Positions 8,483-17,826 of a stretch of DNA of 64,000 bases are shown in pieces. A program made the position numbers and the translations under genes. The notes beneath the pieces were generated by a model. The model did no database searches and was not told the DNA's origin. It was given only the letters and a program-made list of their open reading frames with translations. Each line of letters opens with the position of its first letter. The first letter of the stretch is position 1. Origin of the DNA: Comamonas kerstersii (GTDB lineage Bacteria > Pseudomonadota > Gammaproteobacteria > Burkholderiales > Burkholderiaceae_C); NCBI RefSeq assembly GCF_008801935.1, contig NZ_VZOT01000005.1, positions 186,001-250,000 of the forward strand. The letters are read 5' to 3'.

Positions 8483-9343
8483 ATGACTCGACTGCTGCCC
8501 TGGCCGCTGCCCGCTTTGTTGACCTGGGCTGCGTCCTGGGCAGTTTTTTTGGGAGCCAGCCATACGCTGCCCTGGTGGGGTGCCGTACTGCTGGCCTGTG
8601 CCTTGGGGTCTGCGGCCAGCCTGCTGGGCCATGGCTGGTGGCGGCGCTGCATGATTGCAGCAGGCTTTCCACTGTCCTGGCTGGTGCTGGCGGCAGGCCA
8701 GATTCCGGCATGGGGCTGGCTGATTCCACTGGCCTTGCTGCTGCTGGTCTACCCCCTCAATGCCTGGCGCGATGCGCCAGTCTTCCCCACGCCTGCGGGG
8801 GCGCTCGATGGCCTGGCGCAGCACATTGCTTTGCCCGCAGATGCCAAGCTGCTCGATGCCGGCTGTGGCATGGGTGATGGCCTGCAGGCGCTGCACCGCG
8901 CATGGCCGCAGGCCAGGGTCTATGGCGTGGAATGGAGCTGGCCGCTGCGCTGGGTGAGCCAGCTGCGCTGCCCCAGGGCGCGTGTGCGGCGTGGTGATAT
9001 GTGGGGTGTGGACTGGTCGGCCTACGATATGGTCTATCTGTTCCAGCGGCCTGAGACCATGAGCCGCGCAGCCGTCAAATCCCTCGGTGAAATGCGTGAA
9101 GGCGCATGGCTGGTGAGCCTGAATTTTCCGATTCCTGATGTCACACCAACCTATATCGATCAGCTCGATGATGGGCGTGAGGTTTACGCCTATCGCGCGC
9201 CACTGGCCGAGGTAGACCGCGAAAGTGTGGAAGCCGATGAAGTGGCTGGCATGCTCGCTCCCAGCCCGCAGGGCATTGTGGTCAATGGCCAGCGCCTGTA
9301 TCCCGGCAGGGGCCGCCCCGGCGGCACACCCAAGCGTCGCTGA
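8483..9343 (+). CDS. Membrane-anchored class I SAM-dependent methyltransferase
   Basis: 286 residues. The first about 95 residues are hydrophobic and probably form three or four membrane segments (about 9-27, 31-50, 56-72, 77-93). A cytosolic Rossmann methyltransferase domain follows, with motif I LDAGCGMGDG at 124-133 and the acidic VYGVEWSW strand end. The acceptor is unknown. It is 14 bases after parB on the same strand, so may be read through with it. This architecture recurs as uncharacterised class I methyltransferases. Confidence 0.8.
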   Translation: MTRLLPWPLPALLTWAASWAVFLGASHTLPWWGAVLLACALGSAASLLGHGWWRRCMIAAGFPLSWLVLAAGQIPAWGWLIPLALLLLVYPLNAWRDAPVFPTPAGALDGLAQHIALPADAKLLDAGCGMGDGLQALHRAWPQARVYGVEWSWPLRWVSQLRCPRARVRRGDMWGVDWSAYDMVYLFQRPETMSRAAVKSLGEMREGAWLVSLNFPIPDVTPTYIDQLDDGREVYAYRAPLAEVDRESVEADEVAGMLAPSPQGIVVNGQRLYPGRGRPGGTPKRR

Positions 9344-9360
9344 ATACGCGCTGATCCGCT

Positions 9361-10257
9361 TCAGAGCGTTGTTGCTGCGCCTTTTTGCTGCCCCAGAAAG
9401 CTGGTCGCGCTCATACCCACGGTACGGCGCACCAGTGCATTAAAAGCACTGGGGGTGTAGCCCAGCTCTGCAGCGATCTGGGCAATCGGCAAGCGCCGCG
9501 CCGCCAGAGCGACGGCCTTGGCCAGCACCACTTGCTGGCGCCACTGCGTAAACGTGCAGCCCAGTTCGCTGCGAAACAGCCGGGCCACGGTGCGCAGGCT
9601 GGCCCCTGTGTCCAGCGCCCATTGCTCCAGGGTCTCATGGCGTGTGGGGTCATCAATCACGGCTTCGCACAGGTGCTTCAGGCGCTTGTCCTGCGGCAGG
9701 CGTACCCCCAGCTCAATCACTGGTGCACGGCGGATTTCGCCGCACAGCAGGGCGCTCAGATGGGTTTCGCGCTCCAGCAAATCGGGTGTCAATGGCTCCG
9801 CCTGATCGCTGCGGGTGTCCATTTCTACGACCAGTGCCCGCAGCAGGGCAGAGGCTTCCAGCACGCGGCATTGCTGCCAGATGGCATCGTTCATCCAGCG
9901 TGCCTGCACGCCGCCACCACAGGCTTCGGGCAGAAAGTACAGCGTGTACAGGCGTGCCGTTTCCACCAGCGTCACTGCGTGTTCCACTCCGGGTGGCACC
10001 CACACGGCACGGTGCGGTGGCACAAGATAGGTGGCATCGGGCAAGGACACGCGTATGACCCCGCCCGTAGAAATTGCCAGCTGCGCCCAGGCGTGGCGGT
10101 GCGGCATGATCAGGGTGTCTTTGTCCAGCTCGCGCATCTTGGAGCGCACAGGCCGCTGCGCATGCGGTTGATAGAGCATGGGGTCGAGCAGCGGAATTGC
10201 CGCTCTGGTGCGTGCATGGCGGTGTGGATTGCTGCTGGAGGGGGCGGCTTGAGACAT
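9361..10257 (-). CDS. AraC-family transcriptional regulator (cupin sensor)
   Basis: 298 residues. An N-terminal cupin-type effector domain (about 30-140, with HRHAWAQLAIS and VPPGVEHAV) is followed by two C-terminal helix-turn-helix motifs; the first contains ASLRTVARLFRSELG. The ATG at 10257 is preferred because residues before it show no family similarity. It is divergent from the MFS gene 80 bp away, and a pair of direct repeats fills the gap, so it probably controls the exporter and itself. The effector is unknown. Confidence 0.88.
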   Translation of the reverse strand: MSQAAPSSSNPHRHARTRAAIPLLDPMLYQPHAQRPVRSKMRELDKDTLIMPHRHAWAQLAISTGGVIRVSLPDATYLVPPHRAVWVPPGVEHAVTLVETARLYTLYFLPEACGGGVQARWMNDAIWQQCRVLEASALLRALVVEMDTRSDQAEPLTPDLLERETHLSALLCGEIRRAPVIELGVRLPQDKRLKHLCEAVIDDPTRHETLEQWALDTGASLRTVARLFRSELGCTFTQWRQQVVLAKAVALAARRLPIAQIAAELGYTPSAFNALVRRTVGMSATSFLGQQKGAATTL

Positions 10258-10266
10258 GGTCTGGAA

Positions 10267-10302
10267 TTGGCAGATATGCGCGATCTTTTGGCAGACTATC
10301 GC
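10267..10302. promoter_or_regulatory. Tandem AraC-type operator between regulator and MFS gene
   Basis: TTGGCAGATATGCGC (10267-10281) and TTGGCAGACTATCGC (10288-10302) share TTGGCAGA and the following AT-GC pattern, start to start 21 bp apart. That is two helical turns, the standard spacing for AraC-family half-sites on one DNA face. Confidence 0.7.
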
Positions 10303-10338
10303 ATACCTGCCGCAGTCGCGCTGACTAAGATGCGCGGC

Positions 10339-11604
10339 ATGACGACTGCTTCCATGACCTCTGCGACACCGCCTGTGCGCAGCGATATCCGCACCATCAG
10401 CCTGGTAGGCCTGGCTCACGGCTCTTCCCACTTTTTTCACCTGCTGCTGCCGCCGCTGTTTCCGTGGCTGATTGCGGAGTTTGACTACAGCTATGCACAG
10501 CTCGGGGTCATGGTGTCGCTGTTCTACGTGGTCTCTGGTGTGGGGCAGATGCTCTCAGGCTTTCTGGTGGACAAGGTGGGTGCACAGCGTGTGCTGTTTG
10601 CGGCGCTCACCAGTTTTGTGGTGGCGGGGCTGATTGCTTCCGTGGCCCAGAACTACGCCATGCTGCTGGCGGCATCCTTGTTTGCGGGGCTGGGCAATGC
10701 GCCGTTTCACCCCGTGGACTTCACCATTCTCAACAAGCGTGTCACAGCCAAGCACATCGGCCACGCGTATTCCGTGCACGGCATCTCCGGCAATCTGGGT
10801 TGGGCCGCGGCTCCCGTGTTCATGATGGGCATTACCACGGCCACAGGCTCCTGGCGGATGGCCTGCTTCTGTGGCGCCATGTTTGCGGCTGTGGTGCTGA
10901 CGGTCATGCTGATCAACCGCCGCTGGCTGGATGACAAGGCCTTTGACGTACCTGCTGCGCCCAAGGCTGCTTCGTCCCAGGGCGGTGCGGAGGCTGTGGA
11001 AGAGAGCCCCTTTGCCTATCTGAAGCTGCCAGCGGTGTGGCTGTGTTTTGCTTTCTTTTTCTTCAGCACCGTGGGGCTCAGTGCCGTGCAGAACTACGCC
11101 AGCACAGCCCTGAACCTGATGTATGAACTGCCGCTGACACAGACCGCGCTGGTGGTCACAGGCTTCATGCTCTGCGGGGCTGTGGGCATGGTGGGTGGTG
11201 GCTTTCTGGCCCAGTATGTGCGCCGTCTGGAGCTGACGATTGCCATCTTCCTGCTGCTGGCTGCAGGCTGTCTGGCACTGGTGGGCACGGGCTGGCTGCC
11301 GGGTTCGGTGGCACTGGTCGTGGCATCGGTGGCCGGTTTTGGTCACGGGCTGGCAGGCCCTTCGCGCGACATGCTGATCAAGCGCGCCACACCGGCAGGT
11401 AGCACGGGCCGGGTGTACGGCACCGTGTATTCAGGCCTGGATTCAGGCTTTGCGCTGGCTGCCCCCATCTTTGGCTGGATGATGGACCACCATCTGCACA
11501 GCCAGGTGTTCTATGGCGCTGGCATTGCGCTGGCACTGAGCGTGTGGGCGGCAACGGCGGTGGGGGGGAGTCTGCACCAGAAAAACACCCCGCGCGCGGC
11601 CTGA
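10339..11604 (+). CDS. MFS transporter, fosmidomycin-resistance (Fsr)-like
   Basis: 421 residues with about twelve membrane segments. It begins with a short polar tail, then LVGLAHGSSHFFHLLLPPLFPWL. The motif GFLVDKVGAQR in loop 2-3 is the MFS signature. The opening HxxxHxxxxLLPPL pattern resembles Fsr-type exporters, which pump out fosmidomycin and similar drugs in the inner membrane. ATGs at 10330, 10339 and 10354 are all possible and no strong RBS separates them. It is controlled, by position, by the divergent AraC gene. The substrate is unknown. Confidence 0.85.
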   Translation: MTTASMTSATPPVRSDIRTISLVGLAHGSSHFFHLLLPPLFPWLIAEFDYSYAQLGVMVSLFYVVSGVGQMLSGFLVDKVGAQRVLFAALTSFVVAGLIASVAQNYAMLLAASLFAGLGNAPFHPVDFTILNKRVTAKHIGHAYSVHGISGNLGWAAAPVFMMGITTATGSWRMACFCGAMFAAVVLTVMLINRRWLDDKAFDVPAAPKAASSQGGAEAVEESPFAYLKLPAVWLCFAFFFFSTVGLSAVQNYASTALNLMYELPLTQTALVVTGFMLCGAVGMVGGGFLAQYVRRLELTIAIFLLLAAGCLALVGTGWLPGSVALVVASVAGFGHGLAGPSRDMLIKRATPAGSTGRVYGTVYSGLDSGFALAAPIFGWMMDHHLHSQVFYGAGIALALSVWAATAVGGSLHQKNTPRAA

Positions 11605-11619
11605 AAAGCTGTGCTGCAG

Positions 11620-11651
11620 ACAACCAAGGCCGCGAAAGCGGCCTTGGTTGT
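11620..11651. terminator. Hairpin between convergent MFS and hydratase-like genes
   Basis: Perfect 14-bp stem ACAACCAAGGCCGC / GCGGCCTTGGTTGT closed by a GAAA tetraloop. It lacks a clean T-run, so termination may be weak or factor-assisted, but it is symmetric for both converging genes. Confidence 0.7.
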
Positions 11652-11671
11652 TGATGCGTCATCTGTACGGC

Positions 11672-12613
11672 TTAGAACTGCCAGCGTACCTGTCCCAGCC
11701 CTTCAAAGGACACGGTGACCAGGTCACCCGCCTGCACTTCAGGGCAGCCTGTCCAGGTGCCGGTCGTCACCACAGTGCCGGCCTTGACCGTGCCGTAATG
11801 GGCCGTCACATGCTTGAGCCAGTCCGCCAGCAGCCAGGTGGGGTCCTGCAGGCTGTGGCTGCCGGTAAAGCGCTGGGCTTCGCCATCATTGACCTGCAGC
11901 GTGCAGACCTGCTGTGTCCAGTCGTGCTCGCGCAGCGGGGCAAAGTCTTGCCAGGCGCTCAGTGCCAGGCCGCCATGGCACTGGCCGTCAGCCAGCAGCG
12001 TCAGTGCAGGGGCCTGGAGGCCTTCGCGCCAGCGGCTGTCTACAAATTCGATGGCCACTGCATAGGCATCGACCAGCTCGCGCGCAGATGCTGGCGTGAG
12101 TGTTGCAGCCTGCTCCTGTGTCACGTTCTGTGCAATGCGCAGTGCAATTTCGCCTTCCACGCCACGCAGGCTGAAGACGGTGGCGGGCGCGCTGGCGGTG
12201 TCCACTTCGGCCTGGATGCCAGGCTCAGGCAGGGGGGCATGGATCAGCTGCGCGGCATCACGTGCGGGGCCGCCAGACTTCCAGTAGCGGGGCACGCTAC
12301 CCTGAGGCCACCACTGACGTACCAGTGCCAGCGCGCTTTGCACTGCGCGTGCATCGGCCGCATCACGCAGCATATAGGCCACGTCAGCGCCGCTGGCCGT
12401 GCGTTCGCCCAGCTTGTGGCTCCACCACAGCGCATCGGCAATGGAGTAGCAGTCCTGTGGCAGTTCAGGAGTGAGCCTGACCCAGTCAGGCAGGATGTCT
12501 TCAGGGTCGTCCTTGGCCAGCAGGTTCAAGCCCAGCGGGGGCTGGTTGGCAAAGGGAGAGGGGCCTGTGGAGCAGTAGCCCGTGGAGCAATCTTTGTTGG
12601 ATTCGGTCGACAT
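11672..12613 (-). CDS. 2-keto-4-pentenoate hydratase / fumarylacetoacetate-hydrolase-fold protein
   Basis: 313 residues. The C-terminal two thirds have the FAH-fold signature: VFSLRGVEGEIALRI with the metal-binding acidic residues, then VDAYAVAIEFVDSRW, and a closing AGDLVTVSFEGLGQVRW. Enzymes with this fold hydrate or decarboxylate 2-oxo-4-enoates, or cleave acylpyruvates, using a divalent metal. No meta-cleavage pathway genes are adjacent, so the substrate cannot be assigned. ATG 12613 is chosen; ATG 12625 is also in frame. Divergent from gdhA. Confidence 0.78.
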   Translation of the reverse strand: MSTESNKDCSTGYCSTGPSPFANQPPLGLNLLAKDDPEDILPDWVRLTPELPQDCYSIADALWWSHKLGERTASGADVAYMLRDAADARAVQSALALVRQWWPQGSVPRYWKSGGPARDAAQLIHAPLPEPGIQAEVDTASAPATVFSLRGVEGEIALRIAQNVTQEQAATLTPASARELVDAYAVAIEFVDSRWREGLQAPALTLLADGQCHGGLALSAWQDFAPLREHDWTQQVCTLQVNDGEAQRFTGSHSLQDPTWLLADWLKHVTAHYGTVKAGTVVTTGTWTGCPEVQAGDLVTVSFEGLGQVRWQF

Positions 12614-13001
12614 AGATCGAATCATGGCAAAACCTGGCGGCATTGCGAAGCTGGGGTGCATGTGCCCGCACAGCGCAGACAGGAATGCAAGTGCTGCCCG
12701 CCCAGAAGACAGATCTGGGGTGGGAACTTGGAAAGGTTTGTTACGTAATGGCGCTGCATGAAATTTGCAGAAATTGCTGTATGTCTCGTACGAAATATCG
12801 TGGTGATGTCCGTCATTGCATGAATATGCAAGAAATTTATAAGTGAAGAAACAGGCGGCGTTGGACAGCACCAGGGCTTGCGCGTAGCCTGTCAGCATGA
12901 CTTCCGGCAGCAGCGTGTCTGCGGAGACGGATGTGGGTGTTGCTGCCGCACACCAGTCTCCACAGATACCAGCGGAAGGGGTTTCTTCACGAGAGGTGCA
13001 T
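12614..13001. promoter_or_regulatory. 388-bp divergent control region with a probable gdhA promoter
   Basis: No gene is seen here. A sigma-70-like promoter TTGCAT (12816-12821), 16-bp spacer and TATAAG (12838-12843) faces gdhA. The -35 is part of an inverted repeat TTGCAT-GAAT-ATGCAA (12816-12831), a likely regulator site. The palindrome TTACGTAA (12741-12748) and an AT-rich run 12730-12845 lie between the two genes. The distance from promoter to the gdhA start implies a leader of about 150 bases. Confidence 0.55.
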
Positions 13002-14309
13002 ATGTCTGTGTATGAGCAATCCGCCCTGGCGACCAAGCATGCCTTGCCGTCGTATCTGAATGCAGATGAGATCGGCCCATGGGGGACTTACCTGCAGCAG
13101 GTCGATCGCGTCACACCCTATCTGGGCTCTCTGGCCCGCTGGGTCGAGACGCTCAAGCGTCCCAAGCGCATTCTGGTGGTGGATGTCCCCATCGAAATGG
13201 ATGATGGCACGATCGCTCACTTCGAGGGCTATCGCGTACAGCACAACCTGAGCCGCGGCCCAGGCAAGGGCGGCGTGCGTTTTCACCAGGATGTGACGCT
13301 GTCGGAAGTGATGGCGCTGTCGGCCTGGATGTCGATCAAGAACGCGGCTGTGAACGTGCCTTATGGCGGAGCCAAGGGCGGCATCCGTGTCGATCCGCGC
13401 AAGCTCTCCAAGGGTGAGCTGGAACGCCTGACACGTCGCTACACCAGCGAGATTGGTCTGCTTATCGGCCCCACCAAGGACATTTCTGCGCCGGACGTGA
13501 ACACCAATGCCCAGATCATGTCGTGGATGATGGACACCTACTCCATGAACACCGGCGCAACGGCCACAGGTGTGGTCACGGGCAAGCCCATTGATCTGGG
13601 TGGCTCACTGGGGCGTGTGGAAGCCACAGGTCGCGGCGTGTTTACTGTGGGTGTGGAAGCGGCCAAGCTGATCGGCCTGCCTGTACAGGGTGCACGGGTG
13701 GCCGTGCAAGGCTTTGGCAATGTGGGTGGCACTGCTGGTCGCCTGTTTGTAGAAGCAGGTGCGCAGCTGGTGGCGGTGCAGGACCACACAGGCAGCATCT
13801 ACAACCCGCTGGGCATGGATGCCGCTGCTTTGCAGGAGCATGTGCGTGAACACGGTGGTGTCAAAGGCTTTCCTGGTGCAGAAGCCATCGATACGGATGC
13901 TTTCTGGTCCGTGGACTGCGACATTCTGATTCCCGCTGCGCTGGAAGGTCAGATCAACAAGGACAACGCCGAGCGCATCAAGGCACGCATGGTGATCGAA
14001 GGAGCCAACGGCCCCACGACCCCTGAGGCCGACGACATCCTCCACGACAAGGGCGTGCTGGTGCTGCCTGACGTGATCGCCAACGCCGGTGGCGTGACCG
14101 TGAGTTACTTTGAGTGGGTGCAGGATTTCTCCAGCTTCTTCTGGAGCGAGGACGAGATCAACGCCCGTCTGGTGCGCATCATGCAGGAGGCGTTCGCCGC
14201 CGTGTGGCAAGTGGCGCAGGACAACAAGGTCAGTCTGCGTACTGCCACCTTTATCGTGGCCTGCAAGCGCATTCTGCACGCCCGCGAGGCGCGTGGCCTG
14301 TACCCCTGA
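13002..14309 (+). CDS. gdhA: Glutamate dehydrogenase (Glu/Leu/Phe/Val family)
   Basis: 435 residues. It interconverts glutamate with 2-oxoglutarate and ammonia. The substrate-binding [10 protein letters not shown] is at 86-95 and the catalytic lysine is K125 in PYGGAKGGI. The nucleotide-binding motif GFGNVGG is near residue 237. Length and the [14 protein letters not shown] segment fit the approximately 430-residue hexameric class, often NAD-dependent, but cofactor use is not certain. ATG 13002 is chosen because GAGAGG lies seven bases upstream; the 35 residues encoded upstream are not family sequence. Confidence 0.93.
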   Translation: MSVYEQSALATKHALPSYLNADEIGPWGTYLQQVDRVTPYLGSLARWVETLKRPKRILVVDVPIEMDDGTIAHFEGYRVQHNLSRGPGKGGVRFHQDVTLSEVMALSAWMSIKNAAVNVPYGGAKGGIRVDPRKLSKGELERLTRRYTSEIGLLIGPTKDISAPDVNTNAQIMSWMMDTYSMNTGATATGVVTGKPIDLGGSLGRVEATGRGVFTVGVEAAKLIGLPVQGARVAVQGFGNVGGTAGRLFVEAGAQLVAVQDHTGSIYNPLGMDAAALQEHVREHGGVKGFPGAEAIDTDAFWSVDCDILIPAALEGQINKDNAERIKARMVIEGANGPTTPEADDILHDKGVLVLPDVIANAGGVTVSYFEWVQDFSSFFWSEDEINARLVRIMQEAFAAVWQVAQDNKVSLRTATFIVACKRILHAREARGLYP

Positions 14310-14327
14310 TTCAGGGGCGGTACACAG

Positions 14328-14357
14328 CAACAAAGCGGCCAGTTGGCCGCTTTGTTG
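14328..14357. terminator. Bidirectional terminator between gdhA and the CitE-like gene
   Basis: Perfect 13-bp stem CAACAAAGCGGCC / GGCCGCTTTGTTG with an AGTT loop, between convergent genes. Confidence 0.85.
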
Positions 14358-14378
14358 TAAGGCTGCGTGCACTGTAGT

Positions 14379-15239
14379 TCAGCTGCGCTGCATGGCCCAA
14401 GCATGGCGTTGCAGCGTGCGCTGTGCCAAGTGCAGCACAGGGGCATCGACCATCTTGCTGTTGACCACACACACACCACCGTTGGCTGCCTCCATGGCTT
14501 GCACCACGGCTTGGGCGTGTTCTACGGTTAGGGCATCGGGGGCAAATACGGCGTGTACGCCTTCCAGCTGTGCGGGGTGGATGCATAGCTTGCCGCCAAA
14601 ACCCATGCGCAGCGCGCGTGCGGTGTCGCTGTGCAGGCGTGCGGGGTCCTGGGTGTCCACCGTGACTCCGTCAATGGGCGGGGGCAGGCCTGCACGGCGC
14701 GATGCCATGACCAGGGCCATGCGGGTAGGCAGCAGCTCGCCTTCGTCGGGCGCGCATTGCATGCCCGCATCCACCTGAAAATCCAGATGCCCAAAAGCCA
14801 GGCGCTGCACCTGGGCTGCGCGGGCCAAGGCTGGCAAGGCATCCATGCCGGCCACGGTTTCGATCAGGGCCACCAGCGCGCAGCCGGTACCGGTTTGCTG
14901 GGCCAGTTGGTTCAGGTATTCGGGCGATTCGGCTTTGGGCACCACGGCGCCAGCCAGACCGCGTGAGACCAGCGTAGCCACGGTGTGCACATCGTCATCG
15001 ACCCATGCGGTGCCCGCTGCGTTGATGCGCACCAGCAGGCGTGTGCGCTGGGCCGCATCCAGTGTGGGCACCAGGGCTGCCAGCGCTGTGCGTGCGCTGG
15101 CTTTGTCGTCGGGGGCTACAGCATCTTCCAGGTCGGCAATCACCATGTCGGCGCTGCTGGCGAGGGCTTTGTGCAGGCGCTCGGGGCGGGAGGCAGGAAC
15201 AAACAGAAACGAGCAGGCGTGGCGCAGCAAATCAGACAT
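14379..15239 (-). CDS. HpcH/HpaI (CitE-like) CoA-ester lyase, candidate citramalyl-CoA lyase
   Basis: 286 residues, TIM-barrel CitE family. Visible motifs: FLFVPASRPERLHKAL at the N-terminus, IADLEDAV with metal/CoA-binding residues (about 33-40), RINAAGTAW, and GHLDFQVDAG. Such lyases cleave malyl-, citramalyl- or 3-hydroxyacyl-CoA in a Mg-dependent retro-Claisen reaction. It is the last gene of a co-directional cluster with a CoA-transferase and a MaoC/HTD2 hydratase, so (S)-citramalyl-CoA to pyruvate plus acetyl-CoA is the favoured reaction. That specificity is inferred from context. Confidence 0.86.
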   Translation of the reverse strand: MSDLLRHACSFLFVPASRPERLHKALASSADMVIADLEDAVAPDDKASARTALAALVPTLDAAQRTRLLVRINAAGTAWVDDDVHTVATLVSRGLAGAVVPKAESPEYLNQLAQQTGTGCALVALIETVAGMDALPALARAAQVQRLAFGHLDFQVDAGMQCAPDEGELLPTRMALVMASRRAGLPPPIDGVTVDTQDPARLHSDTARALRMGFGGKLCIHPAQLEGVHAVFAPDALTVEHAQAVVQAMEAANGGVCVVNSKMVDAPVLHLAQRTLQRHAWAMQRS

Positions 15240-15320
15240 GGCAGCAGTTCGGTGGCAGGCAGAAAAATCGGCGTAAACCGCGCAGAGGCACAGCCCTGCG
15301 CGGTGCGGTGGGGGCAGCGC

Positions 15321-16316
15321 TTATTCCGCGCTCCCCCCGGTTTCCTTGATCACCTTGGCCCAGCGCTGCACTTCGGCGGCCAGGTGGCTGCGCAGGCCTG
15401 CGGGCGAGGCTTTCTCGGGCGAGACCAGGTCGGCACTCAGATCACTGATGCGGGCTTTGACGACGTCGTCCTGCAAGGCCACGTTCAGGGCTTCGTTGAT
15501 CTTGGCAATCACGGCCTGAGGCGTGCCCTTAGGTGCGTACATGCCGTGCCAGACTTTGACGTCAAAGCCTGGCAGACCCTGTTCGTCCAAGGTGGGAATA
15601 TCGGGCAGCGAGGCCAGGCGTTCGGGCGTGGTCACGCCAAAAACCTTGGCGCGTTTGCCGACCTTGATCACCGGCACGGTCTGGGTGGTTTGGTCGCAGA
15701 GCAAATCCACCTGGCCGCCCATCAAATCGTTCATGGCAGGGCCGGCACCCTTGTAGGGAATGGTGGTCAGATTCACTCCCAGTTGGTGCATGAGCAGCAT
15801 GCCGCACAGCTGCGAGACTGCCCCTATCCCGGCATTGGCCAGGGACACTTTGTCGGGGTTCTTTTTGACGTAGTCCTGCAGTTCCTGGAAGTTGTTGGCC
15901 GGGAAATCCTTGCGCGACAGCAGCGTCATGGGTACATCCAGCACCTGGCCAATGGGTTCAAAGTCTGCGATGGGGTCGTAGGGCAGTTTTTTGTACAGTG
16001 CCGGAGCGGTGGCCATGCCCATGTGGTGGATCAAGATGGTGTAGCCATCGTTCTTGGATTTGGCGACACGGGTGGGCGCAATCGTGCCGCCCGCACCGAC
16101 AGTGTTTTCCACGATCACGGGCTGGCCCAGCACCTGGCCCATTGGCACGGCCAGCAGGCGCGACACCACATCGGTGGGGCCTCCGGCGGAATACGGGACG
16201 ACCAGGGTCACGGGCTTGCTGGGCCAGTTGTCGGCCATGGCCGAACCCATGCCCAAACTCATCAAAACGCAAGCGCTGATCAGGTGTCGGCGTGCCAGTG
16301 GGTAGCTCTTTGTCAT
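15321..16316 (-). CDS. Bug-family (TctC) periplasmic solute-binding protein
   Basis: 331 residues. A signal peptide ends SAMA at residue 28, followed by the family opening WPSKPVTLVVPYSAGGPTD. Bug proteins are periplasmic carboxylate receptors, greatly expanded in Burkholderiales, and often lack their own TctAB membrane partners; none is seen here. AAGGAGA precedes the ATG. Its place among CoA-ester genes suggests it captures the same di- or tricarboxylate that the cluster degrades. Confidence 0.92.
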   Translation of the reverse strand: MTKSYPLARRHLISACVLMSLGMGSAMADNWPSKPVTLVVPYSAGGPTDVVSRLLAVPMGQVLGQPVIVENTVGAGGTIAPTRVAKSKNDGYTILIHHMGMATAPALYKKLPYDPIADFEPIGQVLDVPMTLLSRKDFPANNFQELQDYVKKNPDKVSLANAGIGAVSQLCGMLLMHQLGVNLTTIPYKGAGPAMNDLMGGQVDLLCDQTTQTVPVIKVGKRAKVFGVTTPERLASLPDIPTLDEQGLPGFDVKVWHGMYAPKGTPQAVIAKINEALNVALQDDVVKARISDLSADLVSPEKASPAGLRSHLAAEVQRWAKVIKETGGSAE

Positions 16317-16417
16317 GGTTGTCTCCTTGTCAGGGTGAAAGTGAGGGGTGCTGAAGCACCCTCTATGGGATGTAAGCCGCGCGGGTGCAGGCCCCCGCCT
16401 GCCCTCGCTGCGTGCGT

Positions 16418-17782
16418 TCAGGGCAGCAAACGCCCAATCTGAGGCCATTGCGCCACCTGCCACAGTCGCGCCACAGCCGCTTCGGCCTGTGGCGCGGCCA
16501 CGGCCCCGCCATAGCGCGCCAGGCGCAGGGCTTTGTCGGTGATTTCTGCACGGCTCAGGGTGTTGCCGGGATCGCCCTTGGGCTCATCCACGCGGCCATG
16601 CAGGGTGCGGCCATCGGTGGTGGTGACAGTCACTTTGCCAATCCAGCGCTGGGGGTAGGCCTGATCGACTTCGCGGTCCAGCTGCATCACCACTTTGTCG
16701 CGCAAGGCTACGGTTTCCGGGGCCTGAAAGTGGGCGTCAAATTCGCTCAATCCGGCAAAGCCAAAGCGCGCGGCCAAGCCCAGCACGGTACCCATGGAGA
16801 ATTTGCTCTGGTGTACGGTGCTGGGGTTCACTACGGGGCCGAGCACATCGATGGCGCCTTGGTGTACATGGCAGGTCACTTGCGCCAAATCGGCAGGCTG
16901 CAAGCCGTTGTGCTGCATGACTTGCAGTAGGGCATCTGCAGCTGGATGGGTGTGGCGGCAGGAGGCATGCCATTTGAAGCTGGTCTCTGCCGTGGCCCAG
17001 CGCGTACCCAGCCCTTCGGTGAGTTTTGCGGGATTGGCATCCGTGCTCATGCCGGCGGCCAGACCTTGCGGGCCGGTGAAGATGTCTTGTGCGCCCGTGA
17101 ATCCATCTTTGCCCAGGTACGCTGCAGTCAAGCCTGCAGAGGCAGCATGTGCGGTGTGCAGCTGTTTGCTGTCTGCCGCCGTGCGCAAAAACTCCCACAA
17201 ACCCGCAGCCTGTGTACCCGCAGAGCCCAGGGCATGCTGCATTTGGGCGGGTGTTAGCCCCAGCAAATTGCCCACGGCAGCGGCCGCTGCCAGCGTGCCT
17301 GCGGTGCCGGTGGTGTGAAAAATTTTGTAGTGGCTGCGGCCCAGAAACTCACCCACGCGGATGCCGACTTCATAGCCCGCCACGCAAGCAGCCATGAGCT
17401 GTGCACCGCTGGCACCAATGCTCTGCGCCACAGCCACTGTGGGTGGAAACACCACGGCCGCAGGGTGGAACACCGAGCCGTTGTGCACATCGTCCTGCTC
17501 AGCCACGTGCGATGCGGCGGCATTCGCCAGCGCAGCCATCATGGGTGAGGTGGTGCTGCGCTGACCGATCACTTCGCAAGGACCTTGGGCCGGGCCTTGC
17601 GACAGCGCAAAGCGCGCAATGCTTTGCACCGGGCGGGCACTTTGCCCGGCCAGCACCGAGCCAAACCAGTCCACCCACAAATCTTCCGCTTTGCACTGCA
17701 CCGCTTCCGGCACATCGTCCCACTTCAGTGTGGCGGCAAACTGTGCCAGGGGATGCACAGCAACTTGTTTGTCTTGTTTCAT
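16418..17782 (-). CDS. MmgE/PrpD-family protein
   Basis: 454 residues, full length. The family includes 2-methylcitrate dehydratase (PrpD) and cis-aconitate decarboxylase (CadA/IRG1), which makes itaconate. Seen here: the early WVDWFGSVLAGQSARPV segment, a central GSAGTQAAGLWEFLRT helix, and FKWHASCRHTHPAADAL, matching the conserved His-rich active-site stretch. The start is the ATG after GGAGACAACC, the same leader as the Bug gene. In this cluster it may form or isomerise an unsaturated C5/C6 acid, but the reaction cannot be chosen from sequence alone. Confidence 0.86.
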   Translation of the reverse strand: MKQDKQVAVHPLAQFAATLKWDDVPEAVQCKAEDLWVDWFGSVLAGQSARPVQSIARFALSQGPAQGPCEVIGQRSTTSPMMAALANAAASHVAEQDDVHNGSVFHPAAVVFPPTVAVAQSIGASGAQLMAACVAGYEVGIRVGEFLGRSHYKIFHTTGTAGTLAAAAAVGNLLGLTPAQMQHALGSAGTQAAGLWEFLRTAADSKQLHTAHAASAGLTAAYLGKDGFTGAQDIFTGPQGLAAGMSTDANPAKLTEGLGTRWATAETSFKWHASCRHTHPAADALLQVMQHNGLQPADLAQVTCHVHQGAIDVLGPVVNPSTVHQSKFSMGTVLGLAARFGFAGLSEFDAHFQAPETVALRDKVVMQLDREVDQAYPQRWIGKVTVTTTDGRTLHGRVDEPKGDPGNTLSRAEITDKALRLARYGGAVAAPQAEAAVARLWQVAQWPQIGRLLP

Positions 17783-17826
17783 GGTTGTCTCCAGAGCAGG
17801 CAGCGCTTGCATTACCTGCTTTTTAT

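Noticed and set aside
16317-17792. Repeated GGTTGTCTCC directly before two gene starts in the CoA cluster
   Set aside because: It is the complement of a shared GGAGACAACC ribosome-binding leader, not a mobile or regulatory repeat.
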